Shown here: positions 28,295 to 37,412 of the stretch, piece by piece
Layout of the letters: each line of letters opens with the position of its first letter
Position numbering within the stretch: position 1 is the first letter of the stretch
From: Lacimicrobium alkaliphilum
GTDB lineage: Bacteria; Pseudomonadota; Gammaproteobacteria; Enterobacterales; Alteromonadaceae
Direction of reading: 5' to 3'
Assembly: GCF_002591895.1 (NCBI RefSeq)
Contig: NZ_NISX01000011.1
Coordinates: forward strand, 91,730-155,729
Length of the DNA: 64,000 nt
Notes under the pieces: model-generated
The model's input: only the letters and a program-made list of their open reading frames with translations
Told to the model about the DNA's origin: nothing
Databases searched by the model: none
Made by a program: the position numbers and the translations under genes

Positions 28295-31162
28295 TCAGAA
28301 TCGATAGCTCGCCCCTAAATTGATCAGCCGTCCTGCCCGATACAAATAGGTAATCTGATCTTCATTTTCGATATACGCATAACCGCGTTCATTGGTGAGG
28401 TTTGTAGCCGACAGGCTCACATTCACCTGCTCTGTGACGTCATAGCTGGCACTGAAATCCAACTGGCCATAAGCCGCTTGCCAGCGAACTCCGCCCCAAT
28501 CGTCTTCATTAGTCAGGTATTTATCTCTCCAGTTGTAGGCCAGACGCGCTTGTATTCTGTCTTTCTCGTAATACAGCACCGCGTTGTAAGAACGTTTGGA
28601 CATGCCTCTGAATGGCAGGTCGCGAACACGGAAATCATACTCCTCGTGCGATTCATCGACTTCGTCATAACCAGAGTCCACATAGGTATAATTCAGCTGC
28701 ACGCCAAGACCATCAAAGGGTTCCGGCAGGATGTCGTTGAACGACTGTTGATAGGCAACCTCAATACCTCTGATCTCACCTCCGGCATCACTGTTGATAT
28801 AAGACTGAATCTCAAACTCCTCACCATCAATAGTGGTGGTTCCGTTGCGTCCCTGGGTAGAGAAGGTTTCAATATCCTTAAAGTACAGCGCTGCGGTTAA
28901 CGCGCCATAGTCAGAGAAATACCACTCCAGGGTGAGATCGCCCTGATTCGCTCTTAATGGCTCAAGCCCCGGGTTAGATGCATGATATTCCCGCTCCGCA
29001 ATGTTCAGATAGCTCCAGGCTCGTAAATTACCAATGCCTGGGCGGGTGATAACTTTAGATGCAGTAGCCCGGAACAAGAGTTCATCGGTAAGGTTCAGTT
29101 TAAAGTTGATGCTCGGTAACACGTCGGTATAAGAGTCTTCAAACTCCACTTGTTCCTGATAGTTTTCAACTTCTTCGAGGAACTGGATGATCTCAGGCTC
29201 TTCAGGGTCGGCGGCAACAAAGCGCACTAAATCAGGATTAAGTGAAAAGCCGCGACTGCCCACATCGGTTTCAATTGCCCGCACGCCGATATTGAGAACA
29301 AAGGGGAAATCCATAATTTGATTCTCAATATTGACGGAAGCATAAACAGCGCTGGTTTGCTCAGATACATCATACGAATCCCTCGGGCGAGGGGTCGCCT
29401 TAATCAGCTGATTCGCGGCTTCAGGACTGATAGATTGGTAAAAGGAAAATAACTGGTCGTAATCAAATCGGGGCCAGGGTGAGGGATGCTGGCCGGGCTC
29501 GCCATCCAGAAAGTTAGAAAAATCACTGTCGACGATGACCGAGCCGGGCAAGCGGAATAAATCAAACCCGTTAATTTCCTCGGCCGCCGAATAGTCTACA
29601 GAAAAGTCACTGTATTCATCAGACGACAACTGAGAACCCGCATTGCTGAACGCACTGGGATTTCTTGAGGCATTGGCCGAGGTGGTTTTGGTCTGCTCAC
29701 CGATGTTAACGCCGAACTCGACTGAGCTTATCCAGTCCGATGCCAGGGGTTGCCAGCGACCATCGATACGAAATTCATTGACCTCATCTTTAATCCCGGT
29801 TCCGCTGTTGTAGCTGTAATGCGCACCGAAAGGTGTTTCGCGGCCAAGTGTTGGTGTAACTGATACATCGGGCAGTAAGTTATCCGTGGATGCATCGATA
29901 GAAATTTCATCCACAAAGCCTCGCGCAACAATATAGCGATTGTGACCATTGTTTTCATTCTTGGCACTGGAATGGGATACATCGAAACTCAGTGATAACT
30001 CATCAGTGGCGTACCAGTTGGCATTGATCCCAACCTGATACGTTTCGGTTATACGGGGTCTCGATACATTCAATAGCTCAGCCATGGCTCCGCCATCGTA
30101 AAGCACAATGCTGTCAACAATGCCTTCCTCGGCAAACCCGACATCTTTGACACCAGGTATACCCGGTGTCCAACTCTCGTCATAGGTTACAAACGAAATC
30201 TGAGACTCCGTCCCATTGGTTTCGTACGATGAGAAGATGCTGTCGAAGTTAACTTCCAGGTCGTTGCCAGGAAGCCATTGGAGTGCCAGACTTCCGCCGA
30301 TACGCTCACGGGTGTCTTGTTTGTTTCCGTATCTCACATAGCCCGGAATGATAGAGCCCCATTCATTGTCAACGTAGGGATCAAATTCGCCATTACCATC
30401 GACATCCTGACGGATGGTTAAGTCGGCATCTTCCGTATTCGCATTGTAGAACCCCTGCCCTTCGTAGCTGTCAATTCTGAGCGTTCTCTCTGAATATACA
30501 GCGGTAAATAAAGCGCCGACAGTGCCATCCAGAAATGTATTACTAACGAGGAATGACGCTTGTGGCGTCACTTCTTTAGTACGATCTTCATAAATTCCTT
30601 CCGCAGAGGCAGAGAACGTCAATCCGTCAAAATCTAGAGGACGACGGGTTTTGATATTGATAACAGATCCAATCCCGCCTTCTTGTGTTTTCGCCACCGG
30701 TGATTTGTATACTTCAACGCCACCAAGCAGCTCAGAGGCAATCAGGTCAAAGTTAAAGTCACGGCTACTGTGTTCTGACGCCATTCGACGTCCGTTGATT
30801 GTTGTCACGTTGTAATCGCCACCCAATCCCCTGACAGTCACGTTCTGACCTTCACCGGCATTACGCGTAATGGTGATACCGGTAATACGCTGCAGCGCCT
30901 CGGCAACGTTCTGATCCGGAAACTTGCCAATATCCTCAGCAACAATCGCATCAACCACTTGCACTGAGTTTTGTTTAATATGCAGTGATTCTTTGATACT
31001 GCTTCTCATCCCGCGAACTTCAATCTTCTCCACATTTTCAGAGGCCGTCTCAGCCTCGCTTTCTGTATCTGCATCAGCATCCTGTGCGACGGCCGTCTGG
31101 GACGATACGACCAACAATGAGCTGATCAAAAGACCAAGGTAACTCTTATTAAAACCCGCCAT
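28295..31162 (-). CDS. TonB-dependent receptor
   Basis: A 955-aa outer-membrane receptor. A signal peptide (cleaved near V-A-Q-D) and an acidic spacer are followed by a TonB-box-like segment (V-E-K-I-E-V-R-G at about 44-51), the plug domain (D-I-G-K-F-P-D-Q-N-V-A-E-A-L, then V-R-G-L-G-G-D-Y-N), a 22-strand barrel and a C-terminal Phe (L-G-A-S-Y-R-F). The plug motif is that of the Xanthomonas/Caulobacter-type carbohydrate receptors. Its place between the glycan-binding lipoprotein and AgaP, with AgaR-like boxes in its promoter, suggests uptake of GalNAc oligosaccharides or glycopeptides; the ligand is inferred. Confidence 0.95.
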   Translation of the reverse strand: MAGFNKSYLGLLISSLLVVSSQTAVAQDADADTESEAETASENVEKIEVRGMRSSIKESLHIKQNSVQVVDAIVAEDIGKFPDQNVAEALQRITGITITRNAGEGQNVTVRGLGGDYNVTTINGRRMASEHSSRDFNFDLIASELLGGVEVYKSPVAKTQEGGIGSVINIKTRRPLDFDGLTFSASAEGIYEDRTKEVTPQASFLVSNTFLDGTVGALFTAVYSERTLRIDSYEGQGFYNANTEDADLTIRQDVDGNGEFDPYVDNEWGSIIPGYVRYGNKQDTRERIGGSLALQWLPGNDLEVNFDSIFSSYETNGTESQISFVTYDESWTPGIPGVKDVGFAEEGIVDSIVLYDGGAMAELLNVSRPRITETYQVGINANWYATDELSLSFDVSHSSAKNENNGHNRYIVARGFVDEISIDASTDNLLPDVSVTPTLGRETPFGAHYSYNSGTGIKDEVNEFRIDGRWQPLASDWISSVEFGVNIGEQTKTTSANASRNPSAFSNAGSQLSSDEYSDFSVDYSAAEEINGFDLFRLPGSVIVDSDFSNFLDGEPGQHPSPWPRFDYDQLFSFYQSISPEAANQLIKATPRPRDSYDVSEQTSAVYASVNIENQIMDFPFVLNIGVRAIETDVGSRGFSLNPDLVRFVAADPEEPEIIQFLEEVENYQEQVEFEDSYTDVLPSINFKLNLTDELLFRATASKVITRPGIGNLRAWSYLNIAEREYHASNPGLEPLRANQGDLTLEWYFSDYGALTAALYFKDIETFSTQGRNGTTTIDGEEFEIQSYINSDAGGEIRGIEVAYQQSFNDILPEPFDGLGVQLNYTYVDSGYDEVDESHEEYDFRVRDLPFRGMSKRSYNAVLYYEKDRIQARLAYNWRDKYLTNEDDWGGVRWQAAYGQLDFSASYDVTEQVNVSLSATNLTNERGYAYIENEDQITYLYRAGRLINLGASYRF

Positions 31163-31183
31163 ACTGTGTTTCCCTCGCTTTTA

Positions 31184-31203
31184 TTGTTATCAAGTGAAAG
31201 TTT
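31184..31203 (-). promoter_or_regulatory. Candidate secondary AgaR box near the receptor start
   Basis: On the minus strand the sequence AAACTTTCACTTGATAAC shares ACTTTCACTT with the stronger box at 31270. It lies 22 bases before the receptor start codon, where binding would block translation initiation or early elongation. Second half of the motif is missing. Confidence 0.3.
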
Positions 31204-31269
31204 ATTCAATAGCCAATATCGATAAACGTAAACCATACGAAAGGCTAAAATCAACAAAAACTTAAAAAA

Positions 31270-31288
31270 ACTTTCACTTCATTTTCAT
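31270..31288 (+). promoter_or_regulatory. Candidate AgaR operator upstream of the TonB receptor
   Basis: The sequence ACTTTCACTTCATTTTCAT is built of TTTC-type repeats and aligns without gaps to the boxes at 22072 and 31578. It lies 108 bp upstream of the receptor start. Confidence 0.5.
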
Positions 31289-31577
31289 ACCAGTGACAAA
31301 TGGGCTGCATTAAGGCTCATAAAAACAGACCAAAAAAAAGTCAAAATCCCCGATAATACAAAGACATAGCAAACACCTTTTGAGCAATACACAGGTCTGC
31401 TCCGACCAATTTCAGCCACTCTGTCAATCAGACAACCCCTGGACAGCACTTTTCACTAGTGCAGGAAACAGTTAAATCGGGGGCTCCGGGTTTTTTCCTG
31501 AGTCATTGGTGGATCAGCTGAATGAACATTTAACCCGTTCAGCCGGGATAGCAATATGATACTCAAACCAAACAAAA

Positions 31578-31596
31578 GCTTTCATTTTGTTTTCTT
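31578..31596 (+). promoter_or_regulatory. Candidate AgaR operator upstream of agaP
   Basis: The sequence GCTTTCATTTTGTTTTCTT matches the box at 31270 at most positions and is closest of the set to the E. coli AgaR consensus as recalled. It lies 79 bp before the agaP start. The region 31163-31674 between receptor and permease otherwise shows only AT-rich promoter-like sequence. Confidence 0.5.
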
Positions 31597-31674
31597 GCTG
31601 TGTTAAAAACACATTTATCGAAACACTGTGAAATCAACCGTTGGATTTCACAAATCAAAAAAGGGCAGATAGAA

Positions 31675-33015
31675 ATGACGGCACAATCAGATACATTGAA
31701 TATAAAGAGACCAACGGCATCAGGAAGTCTCACGTCTATCGCCATTATCGGTGGGCTGTTCTTCATGTTCGGTTTTGTTACCTGGCTCAACGGCTCGCTG
31801 ATTCCTTTTTTGCAGATCACTTGTGAACTCAATCACATGCAAGCCTATTTTGTGACGTTGGTGTTCTATATTGCGTACACGGTAATGGCGCTGCCGTCCG
31901 CCAGGGTATTGGTCAGAATCGGTTATAAGAACGGAATGGTGGCGGGCCTGGGGGTGATGACCCTGGGCGCTTTGTGTTTTATCCCCGCGGCAATGAGTGG
32001 TTTATTTTCAGTATTTCTGGTCGCCCTGTTTATGCTGGGAACAGGGCTTACCATCCTGCAGACGGCAGCAAACCCTTATATTGTCGCCATAGGCCCTCGT
32101 GAATCTGCCGCTGTGCGGATAAGCCTTATGGGAATTCTGAATAAAAGTGCCGGCGTGCTGGCGCCACTTATATTCACCGCGCTGGTCTTCTCAGATATGT
32201 CCCAGTACAGCGATGAGTACCTGGCAAGTCTGAGTGACATTGAATATCAGGCCGCATTGAGGACGCTATCAGAAAGGCTGATTACTCCCTACCTGATCAT
32301 GGCTCTGATGCTGGCTGCTTTATCACTTTTCATGTATTGCTCACCCCTGCCTGATATTGATCTGGCTGACGATACGGCGGCGAAAGAAACTCAGGCTTGT
32401 GACAAAAAGAGTCTGCTGGCATTTCCCCAGCTCGTACTCGGCGTTTTCACCCTGTTTTTCTACATAGGCGTGGAGGTCATAGCGGGTGACACCATTGGTG
32501 TATACGGCAAAGACCTCGGTCTGAGTAATTTTGCTCACCTGACTTCTTACACCATGGCATTTATGGTCCTGGCATACATCCTCGGTATGGCTGTTATTCC
32601 CAGATGGCTGTCTCAGGAAAGAGCGCTGGAGATCTCGGCAGTGCTGGGCCTGACTTTCGTTTTCGCTATCGTTATCAGCTCTCAAGAGAACGCCTACCTT
32701 TGGGTTACCTTCTTCAGCTGGACCGGGGTTACTGCCATTCCCAATACGGTTCTGTTTGTTGCATTGCTGGGGTTCTCCAATGCCCTGGTCTGGCCGGCAG
32801 TCTGGCCCATGGCCTTAAAAGGTCTGGGTAGCCGCACAGCCGAAGGTTCCGCGCTGTTAATTATGGGCATTTCAGGAGGCGCGCTACTTCCGGTAGCTTA
32901 CGGAGCTCTGGTAGAAGCAACGCATAACCCGCAGATATCTTATCTGATGTTGTTGCCATGTTATGGCTTCATCCTCTACTACGCGCGCTGGGGCCACAAA
33001 AAGGCCAGCTGGTAA
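31675..33015 (+). CDS. agaP: AgaP-type GalNAc permease (FucP/GGP family MFS)
   Basis: A 446-aa major facilitator with about 12 membrane segments. The family features G-L-F-F-M-F-G-F-V-T-W-L-N-G (residues about 24-37) and the Q-T-A-A-N-P-Y stretch near 140 identify the FucP/GluP/NagP group of sugar:H+ symporters. In Shewanella the GalNAc permease AgaP belongs to this group. The start at 31675 begins the conserved protein; the upstream open stretch (from 31600) overlaps the promoter box. It heads a plus-strand pair with the M60 gene and diverges from the TonB receptor. Confidence 0.85.
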   Translation: MTAQSDTLNIKRPTASGSLTSIAIIGGLFFMFGFVTWLNGSLIPFLQITCELNHMQAYFVTLVFYIAYTVMALPSARVLVRIGYKNGMVAGLGVMTLGALCFIPAAMSGLFSVFLVALFMLGTGLTILQTAANPYIVAIGPRESAAVRISLMGILNKSAGVLAPLIFTALVFSDMSQYSDEYLASLSDIEYQAALRTLSERLITPYLIMALMLAALSLFMYCSPLPDIDLADDTAAKETQACDKKSLLAFPQLVLGVFTLFFYIGVEVIAGDTIGVYGKDLGLSNFAHLTSYTMAFMVLAYILGMAVIPRWLSQERALEISAVLGLTFVFAIVISSQENAYLWVTFFSWTGVTAIPNTVLFVALLGFSNALVWPAVWPMALKGLGSRTAEGSALLIMGISGGALLPVAYGALVEATHNPQISYLMLLPCYGFILYYARWGHKKASW

Positions 33016-33128
33016 TCCGTATTATCCGGGGTCTGAAACGAATCACTGCCCGGGCAACGTCAAAGGAATTTGTTCAGTTATTGGCTTTACAACACTTTAA
33101 AAATCATCTGAAAGCAATGGAGAGTAAA

Positions 33129-35114
33129 ATGAAAACAAAAACACAAAAAGTGTGCATTATTGGCGTACTTACACTTCTGAGCAGTTTGTACGGTTGCGGC
33201 GGCGGCAGCGACGGCAAGGACACTGAACCCCAGGCGGTGACTGACACCGAAGGTGATGATGGGACCGGTACTGGCACAGGGACTGATACTGGCGATGATA
33301 CAGGTACTGACACGGAAACCCCAACGTCGCCCGAGCTGGTTTTCGAAAACCAGCTGCTGGTCAGCGCCGTTGACCCTAACCTTTGCATCGGCAGCGCCAA
33401 TAATGAAGACGTTGCGTTGGTCGATTGTAACAATAGTGACAGCTCACAACGATGGAGCTACAACAAATCCGCCAGCGCGCTTAGTCATGTGCAATCCGAT
33501 AAATGTATTGCCCGGTCAAACAGCCAGTTGGTACTGCAGGAATGTGATGACAGCGCGCCTCAGGCCTGGAGTTTCAGCGATAATATTTTTTCTCAGAACG
33601 GTGCGTCGTTTGACATAAACGTGTCCCAGATGACCTTGATCGTCTACCAGACCCATGGCGGTGCAAATCAGCAATGGATAGTGCCCTCTCTGGCCAGGGA
33701 AAGCATCAGTGAAGACTATGTAAGTGAATTCCCATTTCCAAGCTGGGATACCAATACCTATGAAACAGAACAGGCCATGGACGTTATCAACCGCAGAACG
33801 CCGATTGAAGAGGATCTTCCTTTTCCACGTGACGTCAGTGAATTTCCGGGCGAGGTCGGGGATTCCCAAGCCAGAGTGTCGAAACAAATAACGTTCAACC
33901 GTTACTTCCATGAAGATCCAACGCTCGACACCCTCAAGCGCAAACACTGGATTAGTACCGGAACCTATGCACCGGCGGGAGAAATCATCGAAATCGATGT
34001 TACCGCTGAGCATGATGTAGAAGAGCTATTTGCCATTATTAATGTACACACTGATGTTCTGGCGCTGAGCTCTGCTAATGTGACAAGCTCTGAGCTCGTT
34101 AAGCGCTACCCCGGCGTTTCTAAGAAGGTACGCCTGCAAAACGGTAACAATAAACTGCGCAGCCAATATGGAGGGCAGATTGTTATTGCTTCCGAGCGCT
34201 CAGAAGATGTTGATGTCACACTAAGCATTGCTAACGCTGTTGAAACAACACACTTTAAGCTGGGGCGTGACAAATACGTTGACTGGCTTGCCATGCGCGA
34301 AAAGAGTGCGCCCTGGGGCGTGCTGGAAGGCGAGCACGTTTATCTCGATTTATCGAAAGAGGAACTACAGAAAATTGAAGATCCGGAGGAACTGTTAAAA
34401 ACCTTCGATCACACTGTTGAACTGGTACGTGACCTGGCGGGCTTTGAGGAAGGCGCTACCGGAGTGCACAAAATGCCCACATTAAAAGAGCGTTTCGTCT
34501 CTGATGTACAGATTACCGCAGGCTTTGCCCACGCCGGTTACCCTGTTATGACAGGACCTGGCTGGAATCTGTTTTCCGTAGACACGGCCAAAAACAATGG
34601 CTGGGGTAACTGGCATGAAACCGGGCATAATTACCAGCAGTTTTGCCTGTGGAGTCGTCCTTTTGGCACAGAGTCGTCAGTCAATTTGTTTTCTCTTTAC
34701 GTTCAGGAAACCATCGGGCAGACCTCTCGTATCATCGAAGAAAACCGATATGCGAGCGCGATCAGCAGGTTAAATGACAACTTCTCTTTCGCCACCGATG
34801 CAAATGTCTGGGACAAACTGGTCTTTCTTATGCAGATTAAACATGCCCTTACGGATACAGGCTGGGATATGTTTCGTCAGTTGAACCGGCGTTTCAGAGA
34901 GCTGGACACGCAGCAACAACAAGCGATCTGTGCAACGGATCAAGCAAGCTTCGACAAAACCTTTGAATTACTCAGCGAAATTACCGGCTACGACCTGACT
35001 CAGCACTTTCAAACATGGGGTGTAGATGTGTCTGAACAGAGCTATAAGAAGGTTGCAGACATGGCGTTACCGCAGCCGCCGATTGATATATCAAGCGTTA
35101 ACCCCGCCAACTGA
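33129..35114 (+). CDS. M60-family (mucin-type) metallopeptidase with ricin-type lectin domain, lipoprotein
   Basis: A 661-aa lipoprotein (lipobox S-L-Y-G-C). After a Gly/Thr/Asp repeat linker (about 35-65) comes a ricin-B beta-trefoil with Q-R-W, Q-A-W and Q-Q-W marks (about 70-190), then an M60/enhancin peptidase region. The gluzincin motif is H496-E-T-G-H500 followed by E515 in G-T-E-S-S-V-N. M60 enzymes such as Bacteroides BT4244 cleave O-glycosylated mucin next to GalNAc. GGAGAG four bases before ATG 33129 selects this start; the frame is open upstream into the permease gene. With GH109 and the aga genes it points to O-glycoproteins as substrate. Confidence 0.88.
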   Translation: MKTKTQKVCIIGVLTLLSSLYGCGGGSDGKDTEPQAVTDTEGDDGTGTGTGTDTGDDTGTDTETPTSPELVFENQLLVSAVDPNLCIGSANNEDVALVDCNNSDSSQRWSYNKSASALSHVQSDKCIARSNSQLVLQECDDSAPQAWSFSDNIFSQNGASFDINVSQMTLIVYQTHGGANQQWIVPSLARESISEDYVSEFPFPSWDTNTYETEQAMDVINRRTPIEEDLPFPRDVSEFPGEVGDSQARVSKQITFNRYFHEDPTLDTLKRKHWISTGTYAPAGEIIEIDVTAEHDVEELFAIINVHTDVLALSSANVTSSELVKRYPGVSKKVRLQNGNNKLRSQYGGQIVIASERSEDVDVTLSIANAVETTHFKLGRDKYVDWLAMREKSAPWGVLEGEHVYLDLSKEELQKIEDPEELLKTFDHTVELVRDLAGFEEGATGVHKMPTLKERFVSDVQITAGFAHAGYPVMTGPGWNLFSVDTAKNNGWGNWHETGHNYQQFCLWSRPFGTESSVNLFSLYVQETIGQTSRIIEENRYASAISRLNDNFSFATDANVWDKLVFLMQIKHALTDTGWDMFRQLNRRFRELDTQQQQAICATDQASFDKTFELLSEITGYDLTQHFQTWGVDVSEQSYKKVADMALPQPPIDISSVNPAN

Positions 35115-35147
35115 TGTCACAGACCCGGGCAATATAATGAAACTCAT

Positions 35148-35176
35148 ATGAGCGCAATAAACATCTTTGCGCTCAT
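35148..35176 (+). terminator. Hairpin after the M60 peptidase gene
   Basis: A 10-bp inverted repeat (ATGAGCGCAA at 35148-35157 with TTGCGCTCAT at 35167-35176) lies 33 bases past the stop, without a proper T-run. It could be a weak terminator. Confidence 0.5.
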
Positions 35177-35295
35177 TGTTACAGCTTGCGTCAACTCTGT
35201 GACTATAATAAACGCACTGAGCTGTCACACCATGGCCGGGCACAGAACATTTAAAGACTAAGAAGCGGCAGACGCAGGAGTATGCGCTGTCGCAT

Positions 35296-36039
35296 ATGCA
35301 GATTTACTTAATGCTGACAAAGTGGTTATTGATTGGGTTAAGTCTTAGTACGGGAGTTGCGGCCGCCGAGTCGTATCATTTTGCCTCGATTAATCTGCTC
35401 GCAGAGCAGGAAGTGGGCAGAATTGTCCTGCCTGAGCTTTATAAGAAGCTCAACATCAACATTAGCATAAGCCCTTTCCCCGGCAAACGCGCAGAATACA
35501 CGGCCGTGAGTGGCCAACTCGATGGCGAGATCATGCGCATTTATTCCTATGGTGAAGAAAACCCTGCCATGATTCGGGTCCCCACTGCGTACTACTATCT
35601 TGAAACCATGCCCTTTGTACTCAAAAGCCGTAATCTGCGCATTCTGGACAGAGACGATTTGCGACCTCTGAGTATTGCAAAAGTCAGAGGGGTAAAACAC
35701 ACCAATAATATAACGGCCGGAATGACCAACGTGCATAACTTCGATTCTCCTGCCGAGATCATGAGAATGGTAGCACAGGGCTTTGTTGACGTGGCTTTGA
35801 CCAATACACTGGGCGGCTTACTGGTGATTGAAGGATTTCAGATCGAGACGGTCGTCCCTTCTGGCAAAGCTTTAGACAGGCTGGATCTTTTTCATTATAT
35901 CCATCAGGACCACAAGGATTTAGTGCCCCGTATCGACGCTGTTATCGCTCAGAGTCTGGCCAGTGGCGAGCTGGAAAAAATGATTGCCGCGGCTGAGAAA
36001 CAGGTGATTGAGCAAGGCACGACCATCTACTCCCGATGA
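35296..36039 (+). CDS. Periplasmic solute-binding protein, SBP_bac_3-like
   Basis: A 247-aa protein with a signal peptide (cleaved near V-A-A-A-E). The fold is like extracellular amino-acid-type binding proteins: an early I-S-P-F-P-G-K-R-A-E segment, D-G-E-I-M-R, and a second lobe with A-L-T-N-T-L-G. No permease or ATPase is adjacent, so it may serve as a sensory or orphan binding protein rather than a transporter part. It precedes a broken chemoreceptor gene and could once have presented ligands to it. A TATAAT at 35204 is a possible -10 element. Confidence 0.7.
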   Translation: MQIYLMLTKWLLIGLSLSTGVAAAESYHFASINLLAEQEVGRIVLPELYKKLNINISISPFPGKRAEYTAVSGQLDGEIMRIYSYGEENPAMIRVPTAYYYLETMPFVLKSRNLRILDRDDLRPLSIAKVRGVKHTNNITAGMTNVHNFDSPAEIMRMVAQGFVDVALTNTLGGLLVIEGFQIETVVPSGKALDRLDLFHYIHQDHKDLVPRIDAVIAQSLASGELEKMIAAAEKQVIEQGTTIYSR

Positions 36040-36292
36040 ATAGTCTTTTTTATTGCAAGCCGGATTCCGCCATGGCTCTCCCGCGCACGTTGGACGTTAG
36101 CCAGCGCAAGGTCGCACAGCTCAAAAATGGCGCCTACACTGTAGTGAGCATGAATCAAAGTACATTTAACACGATGATCAATCGGATGTTTTTTCACTTT
36201 CAGCTAAGTGAGCGCGCGCTTTCCTTTATACCAGAGACTGGAAAGCCTTTGTGCGCGGGTCATGCAGCCTAGCCCCTACCCTGAGAGGTCTT

Positions 36293-37272
36293 ATGTTCAG
36301 TTTATCCAGTATCCGAAATAAGCTCATATTGATCAGTATCCTGGTCTTAGCAGGTATGGCTGGAATGTCGTTACTGCAAAGTATAACCAGCAGCAACATG
36401 GACAGGCTCAGCAGAATCGAAGTCGCGACGAACCAGGTGAACAGCGGCATGCTCACCTTACGACGCAACGAAAAGGACTTTTTACTAAGGGGAGATATCA
36501 GCTACCAGGACAAATTCAATACCAACTACAACACATTGCAGGCCACGACAAGTTTACTCAGGTCTGAATTAGCTGCAGCAGGGCTTCCTGAGCAAAAAGC
36601 ACAAAGGCTTATTGAGATTTTAAGAGAATACAAAGACAAGTTTGACGCACTGATACAACAGAGTGTGGAAGTGGGGCTGACACCAGAGTCTGGTTATTAT
36701 GGAGCGCTAAGGAGCGCCGTGCATAACGTTGAAGAACAGGTAGACACGGCTGAGAATGACGCCCTCAAAGCAGATATGCTGATGAGCTCAATTCAATCAC
36801 CGCCAGTACCAGAGACGGGGTTAACCGGCAGCAACATGAAACCGAGTCTGTGGCGGCAGCGATGAATCAGATGACAACCACGGTTCAGGAAGTATCCCAC
36901 TCGGCCTCAGAAGCGGCCAATGCATCGAAACAAGCAGATAACGAATCAGCAAAAGGCCGGCAACTGGTCAATGACGCGGTGGAGGGTATCCGTGAACTGG
37001 CGCAGCAGGTGGTAAAAACGGAGCAGGAAATCAACGTGCTTCAGGAAGAAGCGGCAAATATATCAACCGTGCTGCAGGTTATCAGCGAAATCGCCGAGCA
37101 AACCAACCTGTTGGCGTTAAATGCTGCTATTGAAGCGGCCAGAGCCGGTGAGCAGGGGCGTGGATTTGCGGTGGTGGCTGATGAAGTGCGCACGCTGGCG
37201 TCGAGAAGCCATGATTCAACTGAACTACAAAGTGTTGTGCAACAATTTAAGATTAGCCAGGTACGGGCATAG
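36293..37272 (+). pseudogene. Methyl-accepting chemotaxis protein, broken by two internal deletions
   Basis: The N-terminal membrane segment and helical sensor domain are readable from ATG 36293 to about 36790. The frame then shifts and resumes inside the cytoplasmic signalling domain (I-T-A-S-T-R-D-G...V-A-A-A-M-N-Q-M), so the second membrane segment and HAMP domain are gone. The hairpin-tip sequence ([17 protein letters not shown]) is intact up to S-H-D-S-T-E, where it jumps straight to [10 protein letters not shown], a typical extreme C-terminus. A second deletion therefore removed most of the C-terminal helix. The product cannot signal normally. Confidence 0.85.
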
Positions 37273-37412
37273 CCCGGAGGTTATGCCCACCTGGCTGAAG
37301 AAGGTCTGTAGTCGAACAGCAAACACTGACCGGCCCGGACACAAACTGTGAACAGGCTGCGAAAGCGAGCCGGTAAATGGCTGGAACAATCCAGGCGCGC
37401 AAATATATCATC

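Noticed and set aside
33230..33325. Gly/Thr/Asp coding repeats as a phase-variable tract
   Set aside because: Repeat units vary in length and sequence; it reads as a flexible linker after the lipobox, not a uniform slippage tract.
36036..36272. 78-codon frame overlapping the end of the binding-protein gene
   Set aside because: No ribosome-binding site, no recognisable domain, and the product is unlike neighbours; likely chance or leftover sequence before the chemoreceptor.
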